Of a stretch of DNA of 64,000 nt, positions 21,878-32,975 are shown piece after piece. Source of the DNA: Adineta ricciae (taxonomy: Eukaryota > Rotifera > Eurotatoria > Adinetida > Adinetidae); NCBI GenBank assembly GCA_905250025.1, contig CAJNOJ010000016.1, positions 496,001 to 560,000 on the forward strand, given 5' to 3'. The number at the start of each line of letters is the position of its first letter. The first letter of the stretch is position 1. Under the pieces are notes generated by a model. That model was not told the DNA's origin. It ran no database searches and saw nothing but the letters and a program-made list of their open reading frames with translations. The position numbers and the translations under genes were made by a program.

Positions 21878-23367
21878 TCATAATTTCGAATGTCCTTCAT
21901 CGGATATTCCGCTAAAACTCGGATAAGCATGAGTTACACTTAGCAAACGCGTGTTCGAATTAACTTTCAAAATATTTGTGGAGCCCGAGTTTTTCTTCAG
22001 TCCATTGCAATTCTCTTCGTCGCAAGGCAACGCGATTGATGTGACTAACGGCACTGTTGTGTACTGCGTTCTCCGTATCGTCGTGAATTTTCTTTCCATA
22101 CCAACAACGTCTGCACCTTGATTGGTATTCGTTCGTATTAATTCACATTGTTCAGGAAAGATTTTTGAACATCCTGGTAGAGATAAAATCATGACGCGGA
22201 GTTCCTGTCGAAACACATTCGCTGTTAGAAAATACAGAACGAAATTTGCGGCCGTATTTGCATAGTAAATCAAGGAAAACATTGTCCATAGAGATTGTGA
22301 TTTTTGTCCATGAAGATTTCGAAATAAATGTCCAAATGCCATGAATGTCGACGCCGGCGCTGTTAATAAAATAAATACACAGGAAACAGAGAGGAGCATA
22401 ATTGTCATATTTCGCTGCTTAGCTCGTTTACGATTATTCTTTTGGTTCATACGTTGTTGAATTCGACGTGCCGATGCGATCACTTTCAAGATCAACGAAT
22501 TAAGTATTAACATGATTATAAATGGACATAGCGTAAAGAGGAACCATTGTATATAGCCTAACATATGTGAACGAAACCATAGGTACGAAGGATAATTTAA
22601 CGAGATGTTACAAACATGTCGATAGACGATCGTGCGATTCAATGACAATGAACTTTGATGAACTGGAATCCTTTCTAATTCATAGAAAATCCCCCAGTGT
22701 AACTGAATGATAAATGAAACCAAACAAATCAATCCAATAACAGTGTAAGCATTCTTGACTGTACAGTGCTTCTTAGAGTAATGATGTTTAGCTATGGCAA
22801 GATAACGTTGTACACTGACAGCGACGAGTAATGTCGGTGAGAGATTAATGAAGTAGTAGGTGAAAAATATGTGGAATTTACAGGAAAGATTATTATACAA
22901 ACGCATGTTTTGGTTCGGATCCAATCGAACGAGATAGAAATTCAAAACACTGAAAAAAACATTCCCTAAACATATTCAACAGTTGAAGAAAATCTCTTTT
23001 TCAGAACAAAACTTTCATCTTTACCAAGATCAGATAATGCTAAAGCTATGAGATAAATAGATGTGACTTGCGCTCGTAATTTCTTTCGGCTTAATGTTAA
23101 CGCGGATAGTGTATTTCCAATACCACCGATGATAATTAACAGCCCGCCGATGATTCGAACGGACCATTTCAACAACGGAAGTTGATTTTGATGAGAAAGC
23201 ACGATGGATTTTGATGAGAAAGCGGAGGAGGGTGCCGATGTTAGAGACAGATTGAATGCTGGCGTTAATGAGGCTAACTGATAGCTAAATGTTGTTTCAG
23301 TCATCGTTGTGTTTCTACTGATGAAAAGTGGTGCGAGCCACAGAACATCGGCGTTGATTATTGACAT
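21878..23367 (-). CDS. Class A (rhodopsin-like) GPCR
   Basis: Two exons, 23025-23367 and 21878-22965, join in phase to 476 residues; the acceptor at 22966 (GAATATGTTTAG) keeps the frame. An N-glycosylatable extracellular tail is followed by TM1 with IIGGIGNTLSALTLSRKKLR, TM2 with LIALALSDL, and Cys before TM3 (NNLSCKFHIFF). TM3 ends in SVQRYLAI (QRY in place of DRY). TM6 and TM7 follow, with YYANTAANFVLYFLTANVFR standing where NPxxY normally lies. The long basic third loop (QQRMNQKNNRKRAKQRN) suits G-protein coupling. It resembles invertebrate neuropeptide receptors; the ligand cannot be named. Confidence 0.85.
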
Positions 23368-26300
23368 TATCCGACACAACAAGAAATGAACAAGTGTAAT
23401 TATAGAAACCGAGAGTCATAAATGACTCGATTTCTCGTTGTGCAACCTAAGAAAAATACATTCTAGTGTTAGTAAATATTTATTTAGAAGAGAGAAAAAT
23501 CAGTTGTTTGTCTGTCTTGACATACGGACCTTGTCTATATTTTGGTTCGCCATTATACACACAAATGACGTGCTATGTCTTTAAAACGGTTGTAACAAAA
23601 ACTAACTTTTCCTAGTTCTTTTTTCTTCTTCTTCTTTCTCCTGTTTTTTGTGTCTATCGAATACTTCTTTTCTTCACTATTTCATCTAATAGATTGAATT
23701 AACACGATGTCACTGTCCATAGGGTGCTGAAAGAAGATCGGAGAAAGAGATAAAGATGTCGATAAATAAAACTGATTGATTTAATTACATCTGGGAATGA
23801 TGTGTTGTTTTTTTCCTGTTATTTTTTTCAATTGCTGGTGACAAACTGATAAATACTTCTCGAATCTACACGCTCAACCTGATCTGCTCTTGTTGTTTTC
23901 ATCGATATGTAAACGAAAGACGATTCTCTCGCTAATTGCCTAGTTCATAAATAAAAGCAACTGACATTGCATGTTGCTCTATAATTCAATTTCCACCTTA
24001 CACTGAATAGATCATGTATATGAAAGAAAAAAAAATCTTACCGAGACGAATATTAAATACCATTATCTACATAATTCGATTCGAACGGAAGTGTTTAGTA
24101 GTTTGGTTGTTTATTATAGTATCTTACAAATCGACAAGAAGAAGAAGAACTAGGACACAAGTTCTTTTTTTTTTCTCTCGCCTCAAAGAAAAATCCTTTT
24201 CGAATTACTGCTTGATATCTTCTTCAATTCACCTTGCACTAATTTACTTAGATGATTATTTAGTTTGACGAATGTCAAAATGGTTCAGAGAAAAAGAAGA
24301 CAAATATCTCTCTACTAGGTTCCCTCTTCAACTATCATCGATGAGCAGCAGAGGAAAGATAGTAGGTTACTGTGACAGAAGTGCGTTTCTTCTCAGCGGA
24401 AAACTGTATCTTTGATAATTTTCTTTTCCTCAATGACAGAAATCTAAATATGAAATTCTTTTCAAATATAACCGGAACTATTTATCAAGACAATGAAGCA
24501 TTCTTTCTGATGAATAATTAATTTTTTTTGTCATCAATTGAAAAAACAAAGTCGCCTTTCATGGTGCTAATATTATTCAGGTTAATAAACAGACTTTTCT
24601 CTTCGTTTTCACCATCGGCGAAAAGAAGTCCAAAATTTCTCTGAGTACGTACGTCGTCGTAGTTATCACTTACCATCGTTCGAATTGGATTCAAAATTTC
24701 GTGTATACCAGTGATTATCTACAACGAAAACAAATTGGATCACGTGATATCTTTTATTCTACTATATAATTAGAAAATTCTTTCACATTATTTTTTTATT
24801 CTTTGTCGAAACGTGCAAAGTCATGCCAGAAATATTATCTGACTCTCGGGGGGTGAGCGAAAGACATCGCAACCATGTAAAGTCCTCTTACCTCAAGACA
24901 CAAATCTCTGTTTGACATGCAATAAAGCAAAATGTTTTTTTTTCCTTCTTCTCTTCTTAATACCATGAAGTGTATGTCTATTTCTAAAGGCGAAACGAGG
25001 CACTAGAACAGACTTGAATGAAGTCATGAAATCTATTCGTACATGCTGCTGAGTTCATTATTTTCACTCGTATTGATAATATCATTGATCAACAGGAAGA
25101 ATCGGAAGTCATGTATTTATCGGAAGTCAGACTCGGTTATTTGTTCTAATTCTATGTTAAATCTTTTTGCAAACATCATAACGTTTAGACGTGTAAACAG
25201 TCATTGAAAAAGCACTAATGTCTTCGAATATAGAGAATGATGAACGAAAACTCAGAGAAAGAAGTTTCTTTCTCTCGTGCTCTCGGTCTTCTTTTATTAA
25301 CTTATGTTCTTGCCATTGTCTACGATCCTCTTCTGTTAGATCGAACAATAAAATCATCGATTTGTGAAAATGGAATTTCACTACTTGATTCCTTTCGAGC
25401 TAATGAATCTCTGCCAGTGTGATTTGTACTCAGATTATGCATGCGCGAATGTGAAGATTTGTCGACCGACAGAACGGCGAAGTCGAATATTAACCTATTT
25501 TATTAAATAGCTACTTCGAAGTATTTTTGACAATGATGAGAAGAGCGTCGAAGAGTGGGTACTTACATACTCGGTTATTATGTCGATATCTTGTTTGTCG
25601 TTATTAATATTAACTGTCAATAATCTAATGAGAAAACGATTTTATACGAAAAAGATGCTTGTCTCTTCGAGAATGGATAAATAATGATGTCGATAGAAAG
25701 CAAAAGAGAAGATTGTTTCGGACAATGAGGAAAACAGGAGAGAGAGAGAGTGACGAACGTTGACAACTCTCTCTCTTTGCTGTTTACTGCAGAAAAAGCA
25801 AATAAGAAGTGAAGATTTTTGTTATTGTTACACATGAATAAAACTAGCGAAGAAAAGAAGAACTTATTCAACTATGTCATGCACTCGAAATTCAATCAAC
25901 TACATACAAGATATGAAAAGAACTTCTCTCTTACTATCATCTATGAGTATCCAGAGAATTTAAGTAATTACATTGTATTGATCTTTTGGCGAGCTATTCA
26001 ACTAATAGCCTTCGAAATAACATATGACATATCGATAAAAATTTCCTCGAAACGTCACTATCAGTCGACTTTCTGGCACCTCGCAAATAAATTTGTGTGC
26101 GTATATTTATTAAACCGACAATATTGTCGTATTCAAGTTTTCGAGGTAGCCTAGCATCTGTTCTTCTATTGCGATTCTAGTTTCAGCTGACGCATAAAAA
26201 CTTGTTAGCACATTTTTATGGTAATCAAAATTCGCAACTATTATGTTTAGAATTGAAAAAGTTTTTTAACACCCTCGCTAATGTACACTCACTAATGAAA

Positions 26301-26854
26301 TTATCTCGAAAGAAATGAATGTCGAATGAACTGTAGGACGTTTGCAGTCGATGCAAACTAGCTTGTCTCTATGAAGTTCAATAATTGTTTCTAATTGATG
26401 GATTGATGTTGTTTGCAGGAAGAAGACAAAAAATATTCTTCTGCGTGGCATAGTAACAAGCATCGGGAAATAATTGACTTCCCCTGCATGTTCAGGTATC
26501 CTATTAAAGACAAGAGGATACTATCTATTTCTGTATACGAGAAAAAATACAAATAATTATTTTAATCATTCGCAAGTTGCACTTGAGTATAAATATTCAT
26601 ATCTTTGCTTCAGAATGCCATATGGTTAGCTATGGAAGAGCGTACGATTGGAAAATGAACTACAAGTGAGACACCAATCGGTTTATTATGTCAACATTTC
26701 ACGTAAACAAAATGTTAATTCAACATTCTTTTTCAATTGTACTTCTGTTTGCACTCGAGCATGAGAAATTGTTGTTAACGCGTCGATCTCATTTAGAATG
26801 ACATTGTATCCTATGAAAATAAATTTATTTTTCCAGACGATCACGTATTTCAAA
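23368..26854. other. 3.5 kb with no recognised gene
   Basis: Upstream of the GPCR and downstream of the oxidoreductase. Open frames are short (at most 111 codons, 25819-26154 +) with no recognisable motif or supportable splice chain. Base composition and AG-rich tracts (for example GAGAGAGAGAGAG near 25740) look like ordinary intergenic DNA. An ncRNA or rapidly evolving gene could be missed here. Confidence 0.4.
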
Positions 26855-28222
26855 TTATAGAAAAACTCTTTTAATAAAAATAGAAATAAATATCACACTA
26901 AATATCATTAGAATCGAAGGAGTCGATTTCTTTAGTAATTTCAGAAGAGTAGATAAGATCTTTCTGTGAACGGTCAGACTCGGATCTGGTTCACAATTGT
27001 CGATTGCCACGCGATGCATTTGCCAATTGTGCCAAAGCGTTGTAACACCTGACCCAACAGCATTAATCGGAATTAGATTGAATAACTGTGTACCTCGAAT
27101 TTCATATTGTATGGCTCGTGCATGTTCATCAGCGAGTGTTTTGTCGAGTAAGATTTCTGGTAGATTGAATTGAAGACAAGTCGGACGGGCAATACCGACG
27201 AAATCGCATGCATTCGAACGAACGGCGTCATTCATTCCTTTGCGAGTACGAAATCCACCCGTAACTATGAGCGGAATAGTCGTTGTGTTACGAACTTTAG
27301 CCGCGAATTCGAGAAAGTAAGCTTCTCGCTTACGAGTACGTTCGGATCGAGGAATGTATTCTGTTCCAGCCATCGCTGGTGATTCATAAGTTCCACCGGA
27401 TATTTCAATAAAGTCGATACCTCCATGTTCGTCAATCCATTGAAACTGATCTTTAGCTTCGTCTTCGGTTAATCCACCTGCACTAAAATCAGACGAATTT
27501 AACTTGATACCGACAGCAAAAGTTCGCGGTACAACTGCTCGAATGGCGTCGATGATTTGAAATAAAAATTTCATTCGATCTTTAGGTGTAGCGCCATAAT
27601 CATCAGTTCGTTTGTTTGACTTTGGTGATAAAAAACTACTAACTAAATAACCATGACTGCCGTGAATTTCCACGCCGGCAAAACCTGCTTTTGCCATAAT
27701 CTCCGCTGTGTCGGCAAATCTTCGAACTACATCTTCGATCTGCGCTACCGTCATTTCTTTTGGTTTAGGCATAACGATGCGTTGCAATGTTCTAGCAATA
27801 AAACTATCTCCCATTGACATCGGAATTGGACTGGGAGCTATAGGAGGTTGCCGAAAAGGTCGTTTTCCCATTGGAGATTGACGACCAGCATGATTGATTT
27901 GAACGATAGTCGGTGTGCCATGACTTTGGCTCACATCGGCATAACGTTTCCATTTTTCTATATCAGTCTTTTCCTTGCTTGATATCATTAGATCAGTCAT
28001 AAGACCAGGATAACGCTCGTCTACTTGTACATTTCCAGTCAAGAGAAGTCCATAGGAACCTTTTGCCCAACGATCATAGAGACGATAAATATATTCATTT
28101 GGCTGGTTATCACCAGTGCCAAGTGATTCTTCCATTGCAGCTTTCACTATCCGGTTGGATATTTTCAGTCCACATGGAAGCTCGAATGGCTCAGCGATCG
28201 GCATTGTATCTAGTGACGTCAT
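26855..28222 (-). CDS. Old Yellow Enzyme / NADH:flavin oxidoreductase
   Basis: Intronless, 455 residues from the ATG at 28222. This is a TIM-barrel FMN oxidoreductase of the OYE family. Motifs in order: NRIVKAAMEES (N-terminal FMN strand), GLLLTGNVQVDERYPG, VQINHAGRQSP, GFAGVEIHGSHGYLVSSFLS (the conserved HxxHGYL region, binding FMN and substrate), SNKRTDDYG, VGIKLNSSDF, GGIDFIEISGG, PLIVTGGFR and DFVGIARP (FMN phosphate binding). The usual catalytic Tyr region is not obvious; the enzyme uses NAD(P)H to reduce activated alkenes in this family. A C-terminal hydrophobic stretch of ~20 residues (ILMIFSVIFISIFIKRVFL) suggests a membrane tail anchor. Best-known relatives are fungal and bacterial; with no introns, transfer is likely but unproven. 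Confidence 0.9.
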   Translation of the reverse strand: MTSLDTMPIAEPFELPCGLKISNRIVKAAMEESLGTGDNQPNEYIYRLYDRWAKGSYGLLLTGNVQVDERYPGLMTDLMISSKEKTDIEKWKRYADVSQSHGTPTIVQINHAGRQSPMGKRPFRQPPIAPSPIPMSMGDSFIARTLQRIVMPKPKEMTVAQIEDVVRRFADTAEIMAKAGFAGVEIHGSHGYLVSSFLSPKSNKRTDDYGATPKDRMKFLFQIIDAIRAVVPRTFAVGIKLNSSDFSAGGLTEDEAKDQFQWIDEHGGIDFIEISGGTYESPAMAGTEYIPRSERTRKREAYFLEFAAKVRNTTTIPLIVTGGFRTRKGMNDAVRSNACDFVGIARPTCLQFNLPEILLDKTLADEHARAIQYEIRGTQLFNLIPINAVGSGVTTLWHNWQMHRVAIDNCEPDPSLTVHRKILSTLLKLLKKSTPSILMIFSVIFISIFIKRVFL

Positions 28223-28581
28223 TTCAATCGAAAATAGCTTTTCGTACGCGGAGATAAAAAGAAAGTCTTTTGTAGCAATTCTACAAAATCTTAAATCATA
28301 ACCATTGGACAATTAATATCATCCAATACCAATAAATAGGATAGAGTATGCTTTTCATACCAGATGTTACCGATCGACCTATTCTCTCGACAACTTTCAT
28401 ATGCTTCCAGAATTCTTGATCAATGTTTATATCTCACAATCAGATGTCGCTGATTTCTGAGTTTTGTACTCATCTCAACTGACAAAGCTACAAATACAAG
28501 CCTCTTTATTGATTAAAAGACAAGAATAAAATATCAATAAATGGATCAATGTATTTCAGTTCGATTATTGCTGTAGATGAA
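28223..28581. other. Intergenic, no gene seen
   Basis: Between two minus-strand genes. It should hold the oxidoreductase promoter and 3' end of the Cys-rich protein gene (AATAAAATATCAATAAATGG near 28526). No other feature. Confidence 0.5.
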
Positions 28582-28935
28582 TTAACCATTACGACTATCT
28601 TTCCAACTACCACTTTCTTGTTTATGACGTTGAATATCGGCTTCGGTAACGCAACATAACTTATCTTGACCGCAAATTTTCGTTTGTTTAGCACATTTCA
28701 ATGGTAGTTTACAGCATTTGTTATTGATTGTTCCACCACATCGACCTTTGTATAAGCTACATTGGCCCTTGTCTTTGCTTTTGTCTTTTGCTCCGCCCGT
28801 AAAAAATCTATTGAAAATTTTCAAAAAGCACCGTCTGAATCCATAGGAAATTATCGTTTTTACTTACGCATCGATTTGTAAGACAAACAAACATGCAATG
28901 AGAACGAGAAGAAACGAAATTGTTAAATATCTCAT
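28582..28935 (-). CDS. Small secreted Cys-rich protein (two exons)
   Basis: Exon 28868-28935 encodes a clean signal peptide (MRYLTISFLLVLIACLFVL, then QIDA). Exon 2 starts at 28807 (60 nt intron, preferred; 97 residues in total) or at 28834 (33 nt intron; 106 residues). The mature part is Lys-rich and then has eight cysteines: C-x6-C-x6-CC-x5-C-x6-C-x5-CC, ending in a charged tail. The two CC pairs suggest a compact disulfide knot, as in secreted defence or toxin-like peptides, but the fold is not recognised. Extracellular or secretory-granule location inferred. Confidence 0.7.
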
Positions 28936-29542
28936 ATTGAATAGAATCTAAAATGCGCAAAAAAAAAGATTCTTTCTTAGTTATCAACGCATCTGATATC
29001 CGATTATACAGACGTGTCAGGCATATGCGATGATCCATCTATATAGTTGTATATATATATATATGGACAAAGGAAACAACAGAAAAGAAAAACATCCACC
29101 CTCTTCTATCAGCAACGTCGTCTTTTTATTTCGTATTTTTCAACAGTAGCACTTATCGATAAGATAATTTCAATTCACTCGTGTCTATCATTTTGTGTTA
29201 GGATGGCAAAATGAATTATGATTCTACTAGATTGGTTGTGCTGACATGTATTAGAAGTTCGTTTGACAATATCATTGCGCAGAAGGCAACCACAGATGTA
29301 CAAGACAAGAATAATGATAAAGTAATGTCTTGCTGAAACAAAGTAGAAAAATATGGATAAAATATTAGGAGGTTTATCACGGCGCAAGAAGAAATATTGT
29401 TATTTGATGCAAACGAGCTCCCAGTTCAGAGGCACATTTGATAATTTATCTTGCTTTTGAAAAATCCTAATTTATCTAACACACAGAAAAAAAAACTACA
29501 AAAACACGTACAGAAAACAAAAATAAATCTATACTAATTCGA
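28936..29542. other. Intergenic, no gene seen
   Basis: Includes a TATATATATATATATATGG run at about 29048-29066, which may lie in the promoter of the Cys-rich gene, and A-rich sequence before the four-TM gene end. Confidence 0.45.
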
Positions 29543-30503
29543 CTAAACTTTAGTTTGCCGTGGAAAACGAATTTGTTCATAAGGTATAAACCGTTCCATC
29601 GAAGCTTTCTGTTCGTCTTTCTTCTCGTCTTCATCAAAACTTGATTCAACTTTTATTTCCACTGTTGACGATGTAAAAAATGATATAATCGTAAGCACAA
29701 ATACAACGATCATACAGATAAATGATGAGCCTGATTGTATATCTAAATTTGATGTTATTTGGTTAATGATAACTTCTAAATCGTGTGCAAACGGATAAAT
29801 TTGTCGACGTGAATAATATCCACGCATAGTTTCGAAGTAAACTAAAGTTTCGTATGATTCATATGTCTTATGCTGAATGATAATGATCAACAGGGATAAG
29901 AACGAAAATAGAGCGGAAACAATGACTACTATACGTAATTGAAGATCGTTTAGAAAAGGAATATAACGATGTAAGCGAAGAAAATTGCCGAGAAAGAATA
30001 GGCTTTCGAAAACAATTGCGAGAATGAGAAATGTGCGAATCGTGTTGGTGTACAACGGCCTTTGACAAATACATTTGTTCGATGAGAAATTCGAATGAGA
30101 AGAAAATATGCACTGCTCGTGATGTTTTATTCCGTGACAAGCAGTGTATTCAGTGTCGGAAAATGATGGTAAAAGATTATGACCACATTTTTCACCAACA
30201 ATACAATGAGATGATAAACCATATGAATGTTTTTGATCTAGAAGAGAAACGTTTTTCAATAGAAATGAGAAAGCGATAAATCTATATACCACGAGGAAAA
30301 AGAACATCGGCGTATCTTTCAATTTCACCGCGTATCAATGGATCCATATGATTGTTGTCTGTTGGAATGATTGGCGATAATGTTGAACGAAAGTGAATGT
30401 ATTTCCAATGAGGTAAGTATAAAGCAATTAAACTCAAGACAAATGAGATCATACTGAGTGCAAGAGAGACAGCTATTAGAGTACGTGCAGTGGATTGCTT
30501 CAT
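29543..30503 (-). CDS. Four-TM, claudin-like membrane protein
   Basis: Exons 30290-30503 and 29543-30237 join in phase (G|AT) to 302 residues. Layout: a short cytoplasmic start; TM1 (IAVSLALSMISFVLSLIALY) ending in LPHW; a ~95 residue extracellular loop with several Cys (SHCIVGEKC, TACHG, QCIF, KCICQ); TM2 (TFLILAIVFESLFFLGNFL); TM3 (IVVIVSALFSFLSLLIIIIQ); a second loop; TM4 (FICMIVVFVLTIISFFT); and an acidic/basic tail. One long and one shorter loop with four helices resemble the claudin/PMP22 superfamily, but the W-GLW-C-C signature is not clear, so family is tentative. Probably plasma membrane. Confidence 0.7.
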
Positions 30504-32975
30504 TCATTCAGATAAATATCTAAAAAACAAAAAATAGAAACACAATAGAAATCAGTCAGTCAGATGACAGTAATAACCGAGGTCTCTTTCACGAATTAGG
30601 TCGCTGTATGTATATCTGTAGATTTCCCAAAAGGAAGTTTCACCTCATACTCTCTCTTTTTATAGAATCGTGAATGGAAGGGATGTCTCAGCAGGAGTAA
30701 ATTGAACAATGTATGAAAGTGACAAACCATTTAGATAATTTGTCTCTGTCGAGAATGGCAGGTATATATGTCACTTACAAAATTTGATGGCACCGGATGT
30801 TGAGAAGTACGTTTGTGTCAGTCCAACGAATATTACTGTTTCTGTTGTTTTGAGTCAAGGATTTATCTCCGTATGCGTCAAGAAGAAAATGGAAGTCACG
30901 TCTTCATTTATATGTGATAGATAAACAAGGAATGTATCGTCTTCTTCTCATTTACCTACTCAAAAATCAACTCTTAAGTATATCTAATAGTTTGTGTTTT
31001 TCTCTCTCTTCTCTCTCTCTCTCTCTCATTCGTATCTTGTGAAAGAAGAGAACTAGTATCTTGTTTGCATATTGAGTTAGTCAAGTCGATCATCGCATCA
31101 CTTCACCTGTCAGATAGACTTGAAGACGTGATAGAACGATTAAAATGCATCGTTGAGTGTCGATACAGACACATACACACATGACGTTGAACTGATATCA
31201 GCTCGACGTCAATGCTCGAGGGCATAACAATGAATGAGTGAATGACGTTTTGATCGTCGCTAGAGATGAATGTGGAAGAAAGAAAGGATATGACTTTTTA
31301 TGAAGAATTCACTCAAGGAAATCCTTTCAATGATATAATAAGCGATGTCATTTGTCTTTTTTTCTCTTCTAGTGAAATGAGTCTCCAGAGAGATAGAAAG
31401 ACGACGTAAGAAGTGCATTGTTTATATCCGAGTAGGGAAGGAGAAGAAAGAAAGGTAGAGATACCGAGTATCAACACACTTGAATCCGATTTAACACGTT
31501 TACAATTAATTTCATGATTCATTATCGAACAAAAGAATAAACCATGTTTAATCATGACGTGTGTGCTGATTAGGAATTCTCATGAGAACATTGCGTCGAA
31601 ACTAAATAACTAACAAATCATTGTCACACGACACAAACTACAATCCATTGATCTCAACTTGATAGGTACGACAAAAAATCTGTTAAATATCGTCTGTTAA
31701 GATCATTAGAGTAAGACAATTTATCATCATTGTCATTGTCCTTTCCTTCTCCCTACTCGCGAACATAACAAAGACATCATTTGATGCTTATTTGTTCTAC
31801 ACAACAGGCAGTCAAGCAAACGTGTATGGAAGAGATCAATATCTTCATTTCATAAACACCGAATGGCATTTATGCTCAACTTCTTTCTATGTCGCTTTTC
31901 TCAAGTGATAAATGACAACAATGATCTATAGGAGTATATTTATCTTTGATGAGTTAACATAAAACACATTGGGTATTTCTTTTCTTCTACATTATCACAT
32001 ATCTCTACACAATGGAGGATCATTTAGCTGAAAAAGGTCAGCTCATTTTCGACACACTTTATTAACAAATATCACATGATGATCGATCGAATGACAAAAT
32101 ATTTCATGTGCATTGATCAACGCGAAATTGTAATAAAAATTCCACATGCTCTCGAAGAACCAAATCATCCTGCGGTGATTGATAAGTGAGCTGACAAAGA
32201 AATAGATGAATTAGGAAAGTTAATAATGAAGTGAATGAACAAGGTCAAATACATACTTGAATGCGCAAACATGATCTATTTGTTTTCAGAATCAAATTCA
32301 ATTACAGTTAATCCAATGTTCGGATGTGCAAAAGAAAACATGTTTTTCTCTTGCAATATTCAGTTGAAATTGACACTGATTGTATTAGGATAACAATAAT
32401 AGAGTCAAAATTAAATGAATATTTGTTTCTGATAAACAGAGCAGAGTTTTGCGTCAGACCATGATTTTACTGTTTTTTTTCATCATGGATGATCGGATTT
32501 CTCCATGATAGTTAAACGATGTCTAAATATTTTCAGCTGACATGAGATAAATGATAGAAAATTATCTAATTAACTATGAATCTGTAAATATTATACCAAT
32601 AATGTCCTTATATTTAGCGTCATCTACAATGTAAATTTGACAATTGCATTTGTGTTAACTCGAAACAAATATTTATGAAACAACATTTCTGATCATGGTA
32701 ATTAATATTCCGAAAAAAAAACATCACAGGTGATAATTTGATTTGATCAGTATTAAGGACAAATCCGTTGCCTACTCGACTACGTACGTACGTACGTACG
32801 TACATATCATGACGATGACTTTTTTTTCATGTGTTTGTAATCAGCTGGTTCTCTACGATGCATGTGACATGACTCGTTCAGGAATTTCGCCTATGTATGT
32901 TTATTTTAGATTTGTTTAAACATTTCTACGGTGCTTTGATTTCGTTGGATCAGATGGTTTAATTTTGATAAGCGA
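30504..32975. other. 2.5 kb with no recognised gene
   Basis: AT-rich sequence between the divergent four-TM (-) and GPHR (+) genes. It contains a CTCTCTCTCTCTCTCT tract (about 31003-31027) and an (ACGT)n microsatellite at 32783-32803. No open frame over 81 codons and no splice chain was supportable. Confidence 0.4.

Noticed and set aside
22966-23024. Apparent one-base frame error at the GPCR (21878-23367) intron
   Set aside because: It appears only if the acceptor at TTTTTTTCAG (22950) is used. The earlier acceptor GAATATGTTTAG gives GNVFFSVLNFYL in frame and a 59-nt intron, so the gene is intact.
25819-26154. 111-codon open frame in the 3.5 kb gap
   Set aside because: Residue composition follows the AT-rich DNA and no domain, repeat or exon partner could be found.
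29868-30279. Overlapping open frames on both strands within the four-TM gene
   Set aside because: They are shadows of the spliced frame 29543-30237, which has consistent membrane segments.
32783-32803. ACGTACGT run as a possible regulatory palindrome
   Set aside because: It is a simple (ACGT)n microsatellite with no other support.
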